Numbered from the stretch's first letter, positions 1 to 9,375 are shown. The stretch is 53,507 nt of DNA from Brachyspira sp. G79 (GCF_002379365.1 NZ_JQIU01000008.1:690540-744046); one strand, 5' to 3'. Numbers and translations: made by a program. The notes: generated by a model from the letters alone, not told the origin.

Positions 1-1184
1 TTATCAGTAACAGATGAAAGTTCTTCACTAAACTCGCTTTCTAATCTCTTTTTTAATGACAAAATTTTTTTATTTGTATCTTTTGATATTAAATCATATA
101 CTTCTTTGACATTATCTTTTGTAATAGTTAAATAATCTTTATAAGAACCATAAAATGCCTGAAGATATGCTTTGATTTTTAACGGAAGTTCTTCATACCT
201 ACTAAAGCATAAATTACTCATTTCTGATACTTTGTTTAAATCCCAATTTGCTAATGAATCAAAACAATTATAACCTTTAGCAAAATCAAATATTCCAAAC
301 ATTGTTTTTAATTTTTTTGTATCCCATTTATCTAAAGGCTGATTAAAAGCTTCAGTACTGCGAAACATAGATTCCATAGTTTTTACATTGGATACATTCC
401 AGCTATTTAAAGGCTGATTAAAGCTGTTACATTGACTAAACATCTCATTCATATTTTCAACCTTTGAAGTATTCCATTTATCTAAAGGCTGATTGAATTT
501 AAAAGCACTTCTAAACATACCCTCCATAGTTTTTACTTTAGATACGTCCCAATCATTAAGAGGCTGATTAAAATTAACGCATATACTAAACATATAACCC
601 ATATCTTCAACTTTACTAACATTCCAATTGCTTATATCTTGATTAAACGCTTTAGCATAATTAAACATAGCCCTCATAGTTGTAACATTAGAAACGTCCC
701 ATTTGTCTAAAGGCTGATTGAAACTTTCCGCTACCTGAAACATACCGCTCATATTTGTTACATTGGATACATTCCAAGTATTTAAAGGCTGATTGAACTT
801 TTTACAATTATCAAACATTCTAAACATATCCTGAACATTTGAAACGTCCCATTTATCTAAAGGCTGATTAAAGTCATGACAATAATAAAACATGAAACTC
901 ATATGCTTAACTTTGGATACATTCCAATTATTAAGATTACGATTAAACTTAGCTTTAGAACGGTTTTCAAAACTATCATAACTCATATATGCAAACATAT
1001 ATGACATATCCTCTACATTAGAAACGTCCCAGTCTTCTATGCCTTCAAAATCTTTTCTGCTGCTTTTATAAAAAAGTTCACTCATATCAGTAATAAGGCT
1101 TGTATCTACATCATAAAGTTTTATTCCGTCAGTATATACTAATTTTTCTAATTCTTCTTTTGTTTCTGGTTTGTATTTCTTCAT
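1..1184 (-). CDS. DUF285 / BspA-type leucine-rich repeat protein (3' end outside window)
   Basis: The open frame begins with ATG at 1184, preceded by AAGGAG five bases upstream, and runs off the left edge without a stop, so the C-terminus is missing. After a short N-terminal segment (MKKYKPETKEELEKLV) it holds about eleven copies of a 25-residue repeat of the form FNQPLDKWDVSNVTNMSGMF, visible in the DNA as a 75-base period between about 330 and 1030. This is the BspA/DUF285 repeat found in large numbers in Brachyspira. There is no signal peptide or lipobox at this start, so export is not supported by sequence. The C-terminal visible part (about residue 320 on) is lysine-rich and predicted helical. 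Function is unknown; ligand or host binding is only a family-level guess. Confidence 0.85.
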   Translation of the reverse strand, partial: MKKYKPETKEELEKLVYTDGIKLYDVDTSLITDMSELFYKSSRKDFEGIEDWDVSNVEDMSYMFAYMSYDSFENRSKAKFNRNLNNWNVSKVKHMSFMFYYCHDFNQPLDKWDVSNVQDMFRMFDNCKKFNQPLNTWNVSNVTNMSGMFQVAESFNQPLDKWDVSNVTTMRAMFNYAKAFNQDISNWNVSKVEDMGYMFSICVNFNQPLNDWDVSKVKTMEGMFRSAFKFNQPLDKWNTSKVENMNEMFSQCNSFNQPLNSWNVSNVKTMESMFRSTEAFNQPLDKWDTKKLKTMFGIFDFAKGYNCFDSLANWDLNKVSEMSNLCFSRYEELPLKIKAYLQAFYGSYKDYLTITKDNVKEVYDLISKDTNKKILSLKKRLESEFSEELSSVTD

Positions 1185-1440
1185 ATATGCTCCTTAATAA
1201 GTTTAGATAATTTAAAATTGTATATGCAGTATAATATATATTGTATAAATTTCTATATAAAAAATAATTTTATTGATATAATCTATTACAGTATACTATT
1301 TATACCAATCTGCTAATTTATTTTAAATTGAAGAATAATTATATTTAAACTATTCATTTTTTATTATTAAACTAATCAAAAAATTTTATATTTAATTTTT
1401 AAAGAAAGTTTGAAATTAAGTATAATTTTAATAACTTTTA

Positions 1441-2607
1441 TTAGCTGTTTAACTCTAAATGTTTAATAGCCCATTCGCTCATAAGCACAGAAGGCTGATA
1501 CAATTTTGATTCATCTATTTCAAATTTGCTGTTATGATGAGGTATATTTTTTTCTGTGGCTGTAGAAAATAATATAAAAGCTCCGTTAATTTTATCTAAA
1601 TAATCAGCAAAATCCTCACCTGCCATGGAAAGTTCATAATAAGAAGCCTTTTTAAAGTTTAAGCTGCTACACACTTCATCAAGCTCTTTATATATGTCAG
1701 CATTATTGATAACAGGAGCACCACGCCTTTTTATTATAACTTGAGCTTCTGCCCTATTGGCACTTGCAATAGAATTAACTACTTCTTTTATTCTCTCAGT
1801 TATAAAAACTCTAGTATCTTCACTAAATGTTCTAAAAGTTCCTTCGATATTAACTTCAGATGGTATTATATTATACTGACTTCCTGCATGAACCATACAT
1901 ATAGAAATTATTATTGGATCTGTTGCTGGTATTTCTCTGTTTTTAATATTATATATTGCCTGTATTATCTGGCTTGCTGTTAATATAGGGTCAACAGAAA
2001 GATGAGGATAAGCACCATGTGAACCTTTCCCTATAACCTTTATAAATATTCTATCATTAGAAGCCATTAAAGCACCCTCTTTTAATACAAACTCTCCACT
2101 TGGAACATTAGCAGCCAAAGTTCCTATATGAGTACCAACTATTGCATTAACTCCGTCAAGCAAACCAGAATTAAGCATATTATGTGCTCCTACTGCCAAT
2201 TCTTCCGCTGCCTGAAAAACTAACCTTACAGTGCCTTTTATTCTTGATTTATTTTCAGCCAAATAATAAGCAGCCCCAAGCAGACATGCAGTATGGGCAT
2301 CATGTCCGCATGCATGCATATTACCGTTTTTAGAAGCATAATCAAATTCTGTTTCCTCTTCTATAGGCAAAGCATCCATATCCGCTCTAATAGCCGCTAT
2401 ATTTTTTATGCTTTTATTATCATCATTATTTCCTATATCACATACAAGTCCGCTGTCGATTGAAGATTCTTTATAAGAAAGTCCTAATTCTTTTAATTTA
2501 TTTATAACATAGTTTTTTGTCTCAGGAAGTTCTGTACCCACTTCTGGTATTTTATGCAAATCTCTTCTCATAGAAATAATAATATCATTTAGTTTATTGT
2601 AATCCAT
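1441..2607 (-). CDS. M20 family amidohydrolase (N-acyl amino acid / hippurate hydrolase type)
   Basis: A 388-residue zinc-dependent amidohydrolase of the M20D group, which cleaves N-acyl or amide-conjugated amino acids in the cytoplasm. Visible family marks are RADMDALPI (about 74-82), the metal-binding HACGHD (98-103), an EE pair near residue 135, and AGEDFADY in the C-terminal third. A lid domain lies between, around residues 185-290. Length is normal for the family and there is no signal peptide. It stands alone, with its own promoter at 2653-2681. Substrate cannot be read from sequence; hippurate hydrolase, IAA-amino acid hydrolase and N-acetyl-L,L-diaminopimelate deacetylase are all members of this group. 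Confidence 0.88.
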   Translation of the reverse strand: MDYNKLNDIIISMRRDLHKIPEVGTELPETKNYVINKLKELGLSYKESSIDSGLVCDIGNNDDNKSIKNIAAIRADMDALPIEEETEFDYASKNGNMHACGHDAHTACLLGAAYYLAENKSRIKGTVRLVFQAAEELAVGAHNMLNSGLLDGVNAIVGTHIGTLAANVPSGEFVLKEGALMASNDRIFIKVIGKGSHGAYPHLSVDPILTASQIIQAIYNIKNREIPATDPIIISICMVHAGSQYNIIPSEVNIEGTFRTFSEDTRVFITERIKEVVNSIASANRAEAQVIIKRRGAPVINNADIYKELDEVCSSLNFKKASYYELSMAGEDFADYLDKINGAFILFSTATEKNIPHHNSKFEIDESKLYQPSVLMSEWAIKHLELNS

Positions 2608-2652
2608 TTTTTATTAATATCCATTATTCATATTTTTTGTTTTAATATATTT

Positions 2653-2681
2653 AGTATATTAAGTAATCATCATTAAGTCAA
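2653..2681 (-). promoter_or_regulatory. Predicted sigma-70-type promoter for the M20 amidohydrolase
   Basis: Reading the minus strand, TTGACT (2681-2676) and TATACT (2658-2653) are separated by 17 bases, a near-consensus housekeeping promoter. It lies about 45 bases upstream of the ATG at 2607. No operator-like dyad is obvious. Confidence 0.6.
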
Positions 2682-2797
2682 GAATTATAACTTAATATTA
2701 CAATTTTGTTTAATAATGATATAAAATTAAAATATAGTTGTTTGAAAACTAGTTACTATAATTAATTATAATTTTTTACTTACAAAATAAATTTATT

Positions 2798-3092
2798 AAA
2801 CTTGTTCCAAAAGTATTTAATAAAAATTTTAGGATTTTATTTTATAATATAAATGTTTTAAATATTGTATAAAGTATATATTTAAGTTATATAAATACAG
2901 TTTTTTCATATAATATGTACCACGCCATGCCTCTTAGGTAGCAAGCGAATTTTTTTTGGGTGTTACGAGGTATGCAAAGCGGCATGACAGTATACTTCTC
3001 AGAGCAAAGACAGCAAATATTTTAAATTAAAAAAATTAATTTTGATAAACTATATTTGTTTAGGTATATACTAAAAATTTTTAAGTTTGTCA
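2798..3092 (-). repeat. Copy 1 of a dispersed intergenic repeat family (inverse orientation)
   Basis: Begins with AAACTTGTTCCAAAAGTATT, which resembles the terminal repeat of the better preserved copy at 33970-34201 (AGACTTGTTTCAAAACTA). It continues with an AAATGTTTTAAATATTGTAT stretch matching the reverse complement of the ACAACATGTAAAACATTTT stretch of that copy. A GC-richer core follows (about 2918-3000) containing CGGCATGACAGTAT, matching CGGCACGACTGTAT on the reverse strand of the 34-kb copy. Ends are approximate because similarity fades. Confidence 0.5.
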
Positions 3093-3174
3093 ACAAAAAG
3101 ATATACTTTCATATTTATTCTGTTAAAGAATATATTTTTAACAAAACCTAAAAATTTTTAGATATTGTAATAAT

Positions 3175-3218
3175 AAAAAATGGGGCACGCTATTTTTTAT
3201 AGTATGCCCTTTATAAAA
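3175..3218 (-). terminator. Predicted intrinsic terminator after the envelope gene cluster
   Basis: On the minus strand GGGCATACTA pairs with TAGCGTGCCCC across a short A-rich loop, with one mismatch and one wobble, and is followed by a run of T. It lies just past the stop codon at 3250. Confidence 0.6.
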
Positions 3219-3249
3219 AACAGAAATATGATTATTGAATATATCTTAA

Positions 3250-3918
3250 TTAAAACTTTGGTCCGAATCTGTATCCTACCTGAACACCAACATCTAAGTT
3301 TCCAAATGTTTCATTTTTTACAACATCAGCACTAGCATATGTATCTGACCATGCGAATCCCCAGTCATAACCTATATATAACCCAACATTAATAGCCATA
3401 TTATCTTTGAAAAATACAGAATAATCAAAAGTACCCCTTATATATGTTCTAGGCTTAACTTTATTATTAATATCTTCAGAAACAGATGAAGTTTCATAGT
3501 GTAATTTTGAACTTACATCAAATTTTACTCCAGTATTGATACCAATAGAAAATCCAGATATATTGAATTTAGGATAAAAACCTATATAAATATCATGAAC
3601 AGTATTTTTATAATTCTCTGTATTATTATTTTTTGAATAATTAAAACCAGTAAAATCATACCCAATAGAACCAAGAAGGCTTACTCCCATATTATCCATT
3701 ATTTGAAACATATATCCTATATCAGTCTCTACTCCTATTTGAAAATTTCCTCCTAATTTAGGATTACCAGCAACTGATACATTTTTATTGACTAAAGTAA
3801 TACCAGCACCTATAGGAACATTAACTATCAATTCAAATCCGCCAATTTTGGCATATGAAATTTGCTGAACTAATATCAATAAACTGCTTATTAGAACAAT
3901 CTTTGATAATTTAAACAT
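3250..3918 (-). CDS. Predicted outer-membrane beta-barrel protein
   Basis: 222 residues. An N-terminal signal peptide of about 23 residues (hydrophobic run, then SYA before KIGGF) is followed by alternating hydrophobic/polar stretches with many Gly and aromatic residues. The chain ends in VGVQVGYRFGPKF, a barrel-like C-terminus with a near-terminal Phe. This pattern fits an eight- to ten-strand outer-membrane barrel. It is the last gene of the 3250-7534 cluster, 18 bases after the OmpA-type gene. No conserved family could be named. The pairing with an OmpA-type lipoprotein suggests an envelope-structural or surface role, which is inference. Confidence 0.7.
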   Translation of the reverse strand: MFKLSKIVLISSLLILVQQISYAKIGGFELIVNVPIGAGITLVNKNVSVAGNPKLGGNFQIGVETDIGYMFQIMDNMGVSLLGSIGYDFTGFNYSKNNNTENYKNTVHDIYIGFYPKFNISGFSIGINTGVKFDVSSKLHYETSSVSEDINNKVKPRTYIRGTFDYSVFFKDNMAINVGLYIGYDWGFAWSDTYASADVVKNETFGNLDVGVQVGYRFGPKF

Positions 3919-3936
3919 AATATAACTCCTAAAAAA

Positions 3937-4536
3937 TTATTCAGTAATATTACTCCTAAATGCTGTAATATTGCTGTAATAATTACTATAATAATTAAGA
4001 TAATTACTTAATTCTCTCTCACATTTAAGGACCACAAAATCAACTCTTCTATTTTGTGAAGTATTAGTAATATACTTAGGAATTATATCACTATAAGGAA
4101 AAATTTGAACTCTTTTATAAAAAAAACCTGAAGAAAGTATAACATCTCTTATAACACTAGCCCTCCTTTCTGATAATCTGTAATTAATATCTCCATTACT
4201 ATGACCTATAATATCAGCATGACCTTCTACTATCAAAATACAGTTTCTATTATTACTCATAAAAGTCATAACTTCATTCATAACATAATAATAATCATCT
4301 ATATTATAAGGCTTTTCTTCTCCAAGCCTATAATATATTTCTTTATCTGTATCAAGTAAATATCCTCTTTCTGTTTTGATTAATAAAACATTAGTATTCA
4401 CATTAAACTCATAATCACATGCGTCTTTAACATCATGAGGTCTATTCCAAGAGAAATATAATCTTCTTTCAGGTATGAAACAGGCAGTAAGAATAAAAGG
4501 AATAATTATAATCAAAAAAATTTTTATATATTTCAT
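3937..4536 (-). CDS. OmpA-family lipoprotein (peptidoglycan-associated)
   Basis: 199 residues. The N-terminus is a lipoprotein signal with lipobox LTAC, predicting lipid attachment at Cys19. The C-terminal half is an OmpA-like domain: ILIVEGHADIIG, then NYRLSERRASVIRDVIL, then NRRVDFVVL, the segments that form the peptidoglycan-binding fold in the Pal/OmpA family. The region between the lipobox and the domain is short (about 60 residues). It probably ties the outer membrane to the cell wall. It sits between two predicted barrel genes with gaps of 18 and 12 bases, so it is almost certainly cotranscribed with them. Confidence 0.85.
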   Translation of the reverse strand: MKYIKIFLIIIIPFILTACFIPERRLYFSWNRPHDVKDACDYEFNVNTNVLLIKTERGYLLDTDKEIYYRLGEEKPYNIDDYYYVMNEVMTFMSNNRNCILIVEGHADIIGHSNGDINYRLSERRASVIRDVILSSGFFYKRVQIFPYSDIIPKYITNTSQNRRVDFVVLKCERELSNYLNYYSNYYSNITAFRSNITE

Positions 4537-4548
4537 AATACCGCCTTA

Positions 4549-5799
4549 TTAAAATCTTATATTTATAGGTATAAATGAAACTGCGAATTGCTTTGTAAAT
4601 ATACCGTATTCTATAGCTAATGACTGATAGAATATATCAAAATGAAAACCCACTCTCATATCATAAAGTTTATAAGATTGCTTATCGCTGGAATTAGGTA
4701 TATATAAATCATTTGCTATTATCTCATGTCCTACTATATTGGCATAACTCCCAATACCATTTACGCCTACTGTTGATTGCATACTTCCAAAAGTTATATC
4801 TGCCCCAACTGAAAAATATGCAGCTAAATATTGTATGACTGGAACTTTTTCTTTCATTTTAAATCCAAATACCAATTTAGGACTTAAAGCAAAAGTTTTC
4901 CATTTACTTCTTAAAAAAGCATTTCCATTGAAAACTACTCCAGTTTCAGTACCGCCATTGTATCCCAAATATAAAGGCACATATATATTTCTATTTCTAA
5001 CATCCAAATTTAAATTACCAACATCATAATTAAAATCAAATCTTAAATCTCCAAAAAAATATTTAGTTCTAAATAAATAAGCCTTGAGTGAAGCTCCTAT
5101 ATTCCACCCCATAGATTCTATTTCAACATCATTAACAACCGCCCCATAAATCTCTTTAAATCCCAAAGAAATGCCTCCTCTAAGAGTTAAAGCCAAAGGT
5201 ATAGGTCCTAAATTTACCTGCAAATATGCATTGACATGAGGTATAGGCAATATATCCAATGCCTTTGATAAAGCCTCATAATCATTTTGAGTTCTTGTAG
5301 GATTTTTTATATAATCAATATGAAGCAATGGAACATCACTATATAAATTGATTCCAAAACTTCCTATAGGAGTATGCATAGGTATAAGAAGACCTGTATT
5401 ATTTCCAGAAGCGGCATTAAAAGCAGTCTTATTTTTTAAAGCATTAAGTACAGCAGATGCCGTCCCCTGCTGCATATTGGCTACTTCCAAAAAACCTAAT
5501 GTGGTACCAACCAATAATATTACAGATTCATTAGTTGTAGTATCCAAAACTTTTTCTGGATTTTGAGCTATTGATATGAGCTCCCCAAATGTAAAAGATT
5601 TTATTCCGTCATCAAATAATTTATTCATTTGTTCGCTTGATGTCAAAATATCTAATGTTTCTTTTGGTATATTATTATACATTCCAGTATAGTCTATATA
5701 TGCATTAATAAATGTATTATAATTAAGTCCAGGAAACTGAGAATACAGATTTAAGACTGATAAAATCATTATAAAAAATATAAAAATAGTTTTTCTCAT
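4549..5799 (-). CDS. Predicted outer-membrane barrel protein, family not recognised
   Basis: 416 residues from the ATG at 5799. The frame is open up to 5868, but that extension overlaps the upstream gene and lacks a signal sequence, whereas MRKTIFIFFIMILSVLNLYS is a clear signal peptide at 5799. The mature part begins with a helical region (about 25-120), then many Gly/Phe/Tyr-rich amphipathic strands, and ends NIRF with a terminal Phe, typical of outer-membrane barrels. A Leu/Ala/Asn-rich stretch (about 105-135) may form a plug or periplasmic helix. It starts 16 bases after the stop of the large lipoprotein gene. Role unknown; transport or adhesion are both possible. Confidence 0.65.
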   Translation of the reverse strand: MRKTIFIFFIMILSVLNLYSQFPGLNYNTFINAYIDYTGMYNNIPKETLDILTSSEQMNKLFDDGIKSFTFGELISIAQNPEKVLDTTTNESVILLVGTTLGFLEVANMQQGTASAVLNALKNKTAFNAASGNNTGLLIPMHTPIGSFGINLYSDVPLLHIDYIKNPTRTQNDYEALSKALDILPIPHVNAYLQVNLGPIPLALTLRGGISLGFKEIYGAVVNDVEIESMGWNIGASLKAYLFRTKYFFGDLRFDFNYDVGNLNLDVRNRNIYVPLYLGYNGGTETGVVFNGNAFLRSKWKTFALSPKLVFGFKMKEKVPVIQYLAAYFSVGADITFGSMQSTVGVNGIGSYANIVGHEIIANDLYIPNSSDKQSYKLYDMRVGFHFDIFYQSLAIEYGIFTKQFAVSFIPINIRF

Positions 5800-5815
5800 A
5801 AAAAATAATCCAAAA

Positions 5816-7534
5816 TTATAATTCAAAAGTATAATGAGTATAGGCCTTATCTGGAAGGAAATAATCATTGCCTTTATCTTTTATCATTTTAATCATATCA
5901 GACATTGACTTATAATACAAGAAATAATAATCATATTTTTTATAATCTTCCATAGTTTTTGCCTTTATAAGCAGAGCATAATATCTCTCTGATAAGTTTA
6001 ATGCTGTTTCGTACTGAGTATTAAGCTGAAATTCTCTATCATAATCGACCAAACGCACTATTTTATTATTAAATGTAAACAAATCTCCTCCTCCGCTTTC
6101 CCAGCCTATAAAAGAAGTAATATCATTATTTGGTACAATATTAATCCAATCTGATTCCTGTGCCTTATCTGGAGAAATATCAGATACCTGTAATTGATAA
6201 CTTCCAGACTTTCTTATATGTTCCTCTGTAATAGTAAAATTAGTCTCAAATTTATCAACGGTCTCCATTATTTCTTTTATAGGCGGTATAGGATAAGTAA
6301 GATTTAAAGTTCTATAATATTTACCGTTAAGAAAGGTATATGAAGGTTCTAAAGGTGTAGGAGGTGTCTGAGGCAAACTGCTCATAGCTATCATTTCATC
6401 ACCTATATAATCAGCTGCATCATAATTTGCTGATGATGTTTCTTTTACCCAATTCTTACCGTCTTCAGTAGACCATATACCGTCAGAGTTATTAAAATAT
6501 TTAACTCCATATCCCCAATAAGGAGCATTATAATAGAACCAATTTGAAACTCCTCCTGTAACATAAAGTTTCTTTCCGTCCGTTTTTATATCATAACCGT
6601 CTCTGCTTCCAAATGGATTTTGATTTGTTGTCCAAGTTTTTAACTCTAAAGAGGAATCATTCAAATCATTAACATAATAATACCCATCTGAAGTAGTAAA
6701 TATTTTATCATTAGGATCTCTGTATCCTGTAGGGCTTAAATCATATACTGAATACCATCTATTAAACGCATACAATTTATCTTTAAAAAATACTATTTCT
6801 ATTCTAGTACAGCCTATTCTTCCTTGCCAGTTATTTGGATTATTATAATTTGTTTCTGGAAGTTTATATATCTTATCAATATCTTTTGAATTCTGCCAAT
6901 TAATAAGTGTATCCGAAGAAACACTATGTATATATGTTCTAACTTCATAATAATATTCTATATTATATAATGTATCTTTAAAATTACTCGGCTTTATTTC
7001 GAATGTTACATCTTTATAAGGAACTTCATATGATCTATTAGTTAATTCTATATATACTCTATCTGTATCAATAATTAATTTAGGAGAATGAAGATTAGTC
7101 CAATATTGAACTTTACTTAAATCTTCATTTGGTGATAAGCTATGTATTTTTACTATTGTATTTCCATTATCAGTTATTTTTAATACTGCCCCTTTTCCTG
7201 TTTTGTCTAATTGTTTTTTATTAGGATCATACTTATATTCACTAGCAGCTAATACATACCATTCATTTTTATATATAAATCTTTTTGAAAATCCTCCAAA
7301 TACTGTGCCATCTTGAACTATTTCTGGATTTATTTCTATATGTTTTTCTTCTGTTTCTTCAGGTGGCAGAGGCAAAGGACTTGGATTAGGATAATCTGGT
7401 ATATTTTCCTCTTTATCATTATCAGGTGGAAATGCTGTAGGTGGAGGAATATGAACAGGGCTTAATATATTTATCTTTTTACAAGAAAATATAATAATCA
7501 CAACTAACAAAATAAGAAAAAATAGTTTTTTCAT
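5816..7534 (-). CDS. Large surface lipoprotein with proline-rich linker, function unknown
   Basis: 572 residues. Signal peptide with lipobox IFSC predicts lipid attachment at Cys18. Residues about 25-65 are rich in Pro and acidic residues (PNPSPLPLPPEETEE), a flexible stalk. The rest contains short repeated aromatic/Gly motifs (SDGIWSTEDGKNWVKE, TSDGYYYVNDLND, FGGFSKRFIYKNEWYVLAA) of the kind seen in beta-propeller or sialidase-like repeat proteins. I see no Asp-box set complete enough to call an enzyme. It is the first gene of the four-gene envelope cluster and so may define its function, perhaps as a surface-exposed partner of the two barrels. Confidence 0.65.
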   Translation of the reverse strand: MKKLFFLILLVVIIIFSCKKINILSPVHIPPPTAFPPDNDKEENIPDYPNPSPLPLPPEETEEKHIEINPEIVQDGTVFGGFSKRFIYKNEWYVLAASEYKYDPNKKQLDKTGKGAVLKITDNGNTIVKIHSLSPNEDLSKVQYWTNLHSPKLIIDTDRVYIELTNRSYEVPYKDVTFEIKPSNFKDTLYNIEYYYEVRTYIHSVSSDTLINWQNSKDIDKIYKLPETNYNNPNNWQGRIGCTRIEIVFFKDKLYAFNRWYSVYDLSPTGYRDPNDKIFTTSDGYYYVNDLNDSSLELKTWTTNQNPFGSRDGYDIKTDGKKLYVTGGVSNWFYYNAPYWGYGVKYFNNSDGIWSTEDGKNWVKETSSANYDAADYIGDEMIAMSSLPQTPPTPLEPSYTFLNGKYYRTLNLTYPIPPIKEIMETVDKFETNFTITEEHIRKSGSYQLQVSDISPDKAQESDWINIVPNNDITSFIGWESGGGDLFTFNNKIVRLVDYDREFQLNTQYETALNLSERYYALLIKAKTMEDYKKYDYYFLYYKSMSDMIKMIKDKGNDYFLPDKAYTHYTFEL

Positions 7535-8104
7535 AATAAAATTCCAAATAATATATTTTCTCTTATAAATACGTAAAAATTGAAAAACATTCGTAAAATA
7601 TATTATTTTTTTATTTTATTATACTAATATTATTATAGATATGTAATTTAGCTTATTGATAAATCATTATTAATATACAAGATATCTATTAGTTAATTTA
7701 AAATTACTATTAATAATATTTATTATAACTTTATTTTTTATAAAGTAAATATATTTTATATTAATTAATAATTATTTTTAATAAAAATAAATTTATAGCG
7801 GCATAAATAAAATGAATAATATATAAATATCATTCATTTTTATATAATAATATAACATTTAAAAATATTATATTTATTAATTTAAAATATATAAAAACTA
7901 TATATAATAATGTATTTAAAATATAATGTTTTATTATTAATCTATTATATTTTTTGTAAACATAATTTATGTAGTGTAAAAGTTTTTTAAATAAAATTTT
8001 AATATTTCTATTAGTAGTTAAAAACAAAAAAATGTGGACTTCTATTTACTTGTTGTGATTTTTGTATATATTATATAGTATAAACATTAATTTAGGAGAA
8101 ATGC
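7535..8104. other. Intergenic region between divergent envelope and symporter genes
   Basis: 570 bases, extremely AT-rich. I see no protein gene. A short AT-rich open frame at 7830-8027 lacks a ribosome-binding site and family features. An inverted repeat AAAATGAAT/ATTCATTTT lies at 7809-7840. Promoters for both flanking genes must lie here; a TTGTTG with TATAGT (about 8050-8079) is the best candidate for the symporter but its spacing (18) and match are only fair. Confidence 0.4.
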
Positions 8105-9307
8105 ATGGAAAAAAAATTTAAACTTGGATTAGTACCTAGACTAATCATCGGAATTCTACTTGGTATATTCTTTGGACAGCACTTTATACCAGAAGTAATA
8201 TCAAGAATTATTGTTACGGCATCTGGAATATTCAGTTCTTATTTAAAGTTCGTAATACCGCTAATGATAGTTTCCTATGTGTCTATGGGTATAGCTGATT
8301 TAAAAGAAGGCTCGGGATTCTTGCTTCTTGTAACTTGTATATTGGCATATGGTTCTACATTAATCGCTGGGTCAGCATCTTTTTTAGTAGCTTATAATCT
8401 ATTTCCTAGTTTTATGAATCCTGATGATATTCAAAAAATAGCTGCTGCTGCTGGAAACTCTGTTGCTCCTTATCTATCAATAACAGTAACCCCACTTTTA
8501 GATACTTTGGCAGCTGTTTTATTTGCATTCATAATAGGACTTGGTATTTCCACTATGAGAGGAAAAGAAATAGGTGATTATTTGTACAATGTTTTTAAAG
8601 AGTTATCAACTATTATAGATAAAGTTTTAAGAGTATCTATAATTCCTCTTTTACCTCTTTACATTTGTGGTACTTTTGTAGATATGACTAGATCTGGAAA
8701 AACTTTTGTAATTTTAGGAATATTATGGAAAGTATTTATAGTGGTAATAATAATGCATTTACTTTATTTATTAATAGCATTCTTAGTATCTGGTACAATA
8801 GGAAAGAAAAATCCTTTTATGCTTATGAAAAATCAAATAGCAGGATATGCTACAGCTTTAGGTACTCAGTCATCAGCTGCTACAATACCTGTAAATTTGC
8901 AATGTGCTGAAAAAGACGGAATATCTGAACAAATAAGAAATTTTGTAGTACCTCTTTGTGCTAATATTCACATGGCAGGCTCTATGATAACAATTACAGC
9001 CTGTGCCACTGCCGTATGTTTAATGCATCAAATACCTATTTCTTACACTACAGTACTTCCTTTCATTGCTATGCTTGGTATAGCTATGATAGCTTCTCCT
9101 GGTGCTCCTGGCGGTTCTATAATGACAGCTTTGCCTTTCCTTTATATGGTTGGATTAGGTACTCCAGATAGTCCTTTATGTGCTATAATGGTTGCTTTAT
9201 ACATTACTCAAGACTCATTCGGTACTGCATGCAATGTTTCTGGAGACAATGCTTTAGGTGTTATAGTAGATACTATATACAAGAAAAAAGTTGTAAAATC
9301 TGCATAA
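8105..9307 (+). CDS. Dicarboxylate/amino acid:cation symporter, SstT-like
   Basis: 400 residues, multi-pass inner-membrane secondary transporter of the DAACS (SLC1) family, which imports amino acids or dicarboxylates with Na+ or H+. Family marks are the hairpin-loop motif QSSAATIPVNL, then VPLCANIHMAGSMITIT, a Gly/Pro-rich APGGS hairpin, and NVSGDNALGVIVD at the C-terminus. The order and wording resemble the serine/threonine transporter SstT (SSAANIPVN, INMAGAAITI) more than glutamate carriers, which have NMDGT at the second position. ATG at 8105 follows GGAGAA. Substrate is therefore probably a small neutral amino acid such as serine or threonine, but this is inference. A terminator follows. 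Confidence 0.85.
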   Translation: MEKKFKLGLVPRLIIGILLGIFFGQHFIPEVISRIIVTASGIFSSYLKFVIPLMIVSYVSMGIADLKEGSGFLLLVTCILAYGSTLIAGSASFLVAYNLFPSFMNPDDIQKIAAAAGNSVAPYLSITVTPLLDTLAAVLFAFIIGLGISTMRGKEIGDYLYNVFKELSTIIDKVLRVSIIPLLPLYICGTFVDMTRSGKTFVILGILWKVFIVVIIMHLLYLLIAFLVSGTIGKKNPFMLMKNQIAGYATALGTQSSAATIPVNLQCAEKDGISEQIRNFVVPLCANIHMAGSMITITACATAVCLMHQIPISYTTVLPFIAMLGIAMIASPGAPGGSIMTALPFLYMVGLGTPDSPLCAIMVALYITQDSFGTACNVSGDNALGVIVDTIYKKKVVKSA

Positions 9308-9338
9308 AACAGACATATAATAAAATTGCCATATAATC

Positions 9339-9375
9339 AAGCCGTCTATAAAGTATTTTATAGGCGGTTTTATTT
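9339..9375 (+). terminator. Intrinsic terminator of the SstT-like symporter gene
   Basis: AAGCCGTCTATAAA pairs with TTTATAGGCGGTTTT around a GTAT loop, using wobble pairs, and is followed by TATTTTTA. Confidence 0.8.

Larger units (their letters stand above)
2608..3249. other. Long intergenic region with a repeat copy
   Basis: 642 bases without a credible gene. It holds the promoter of the amidohydrolase (2653-2681), one copy of the dispersed intergenic repeat family (about 2798-3092), and a terminator for the envelope cluster (3175-3218). The stretch near 2920-3010 is clearly richer in G+C than its surroundings. Confidence 0.6.

Noticed and set aside
330-1030. Regular 75-base repeats that could be taken for a CRISPR or satellite array
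   Set aside because: The repeats are in frame, differ in sequence, and encode the 25-residue DUF285 unit; there are no fixed repeats with variable spacers.
7830-8027. 65-codon minus-strand frame in the intergenic region
   Set aside because: Composition is just the AT-rich background (Ile, Tyr, Asn, Leu), with no ribosome-binding site and no family pattern.
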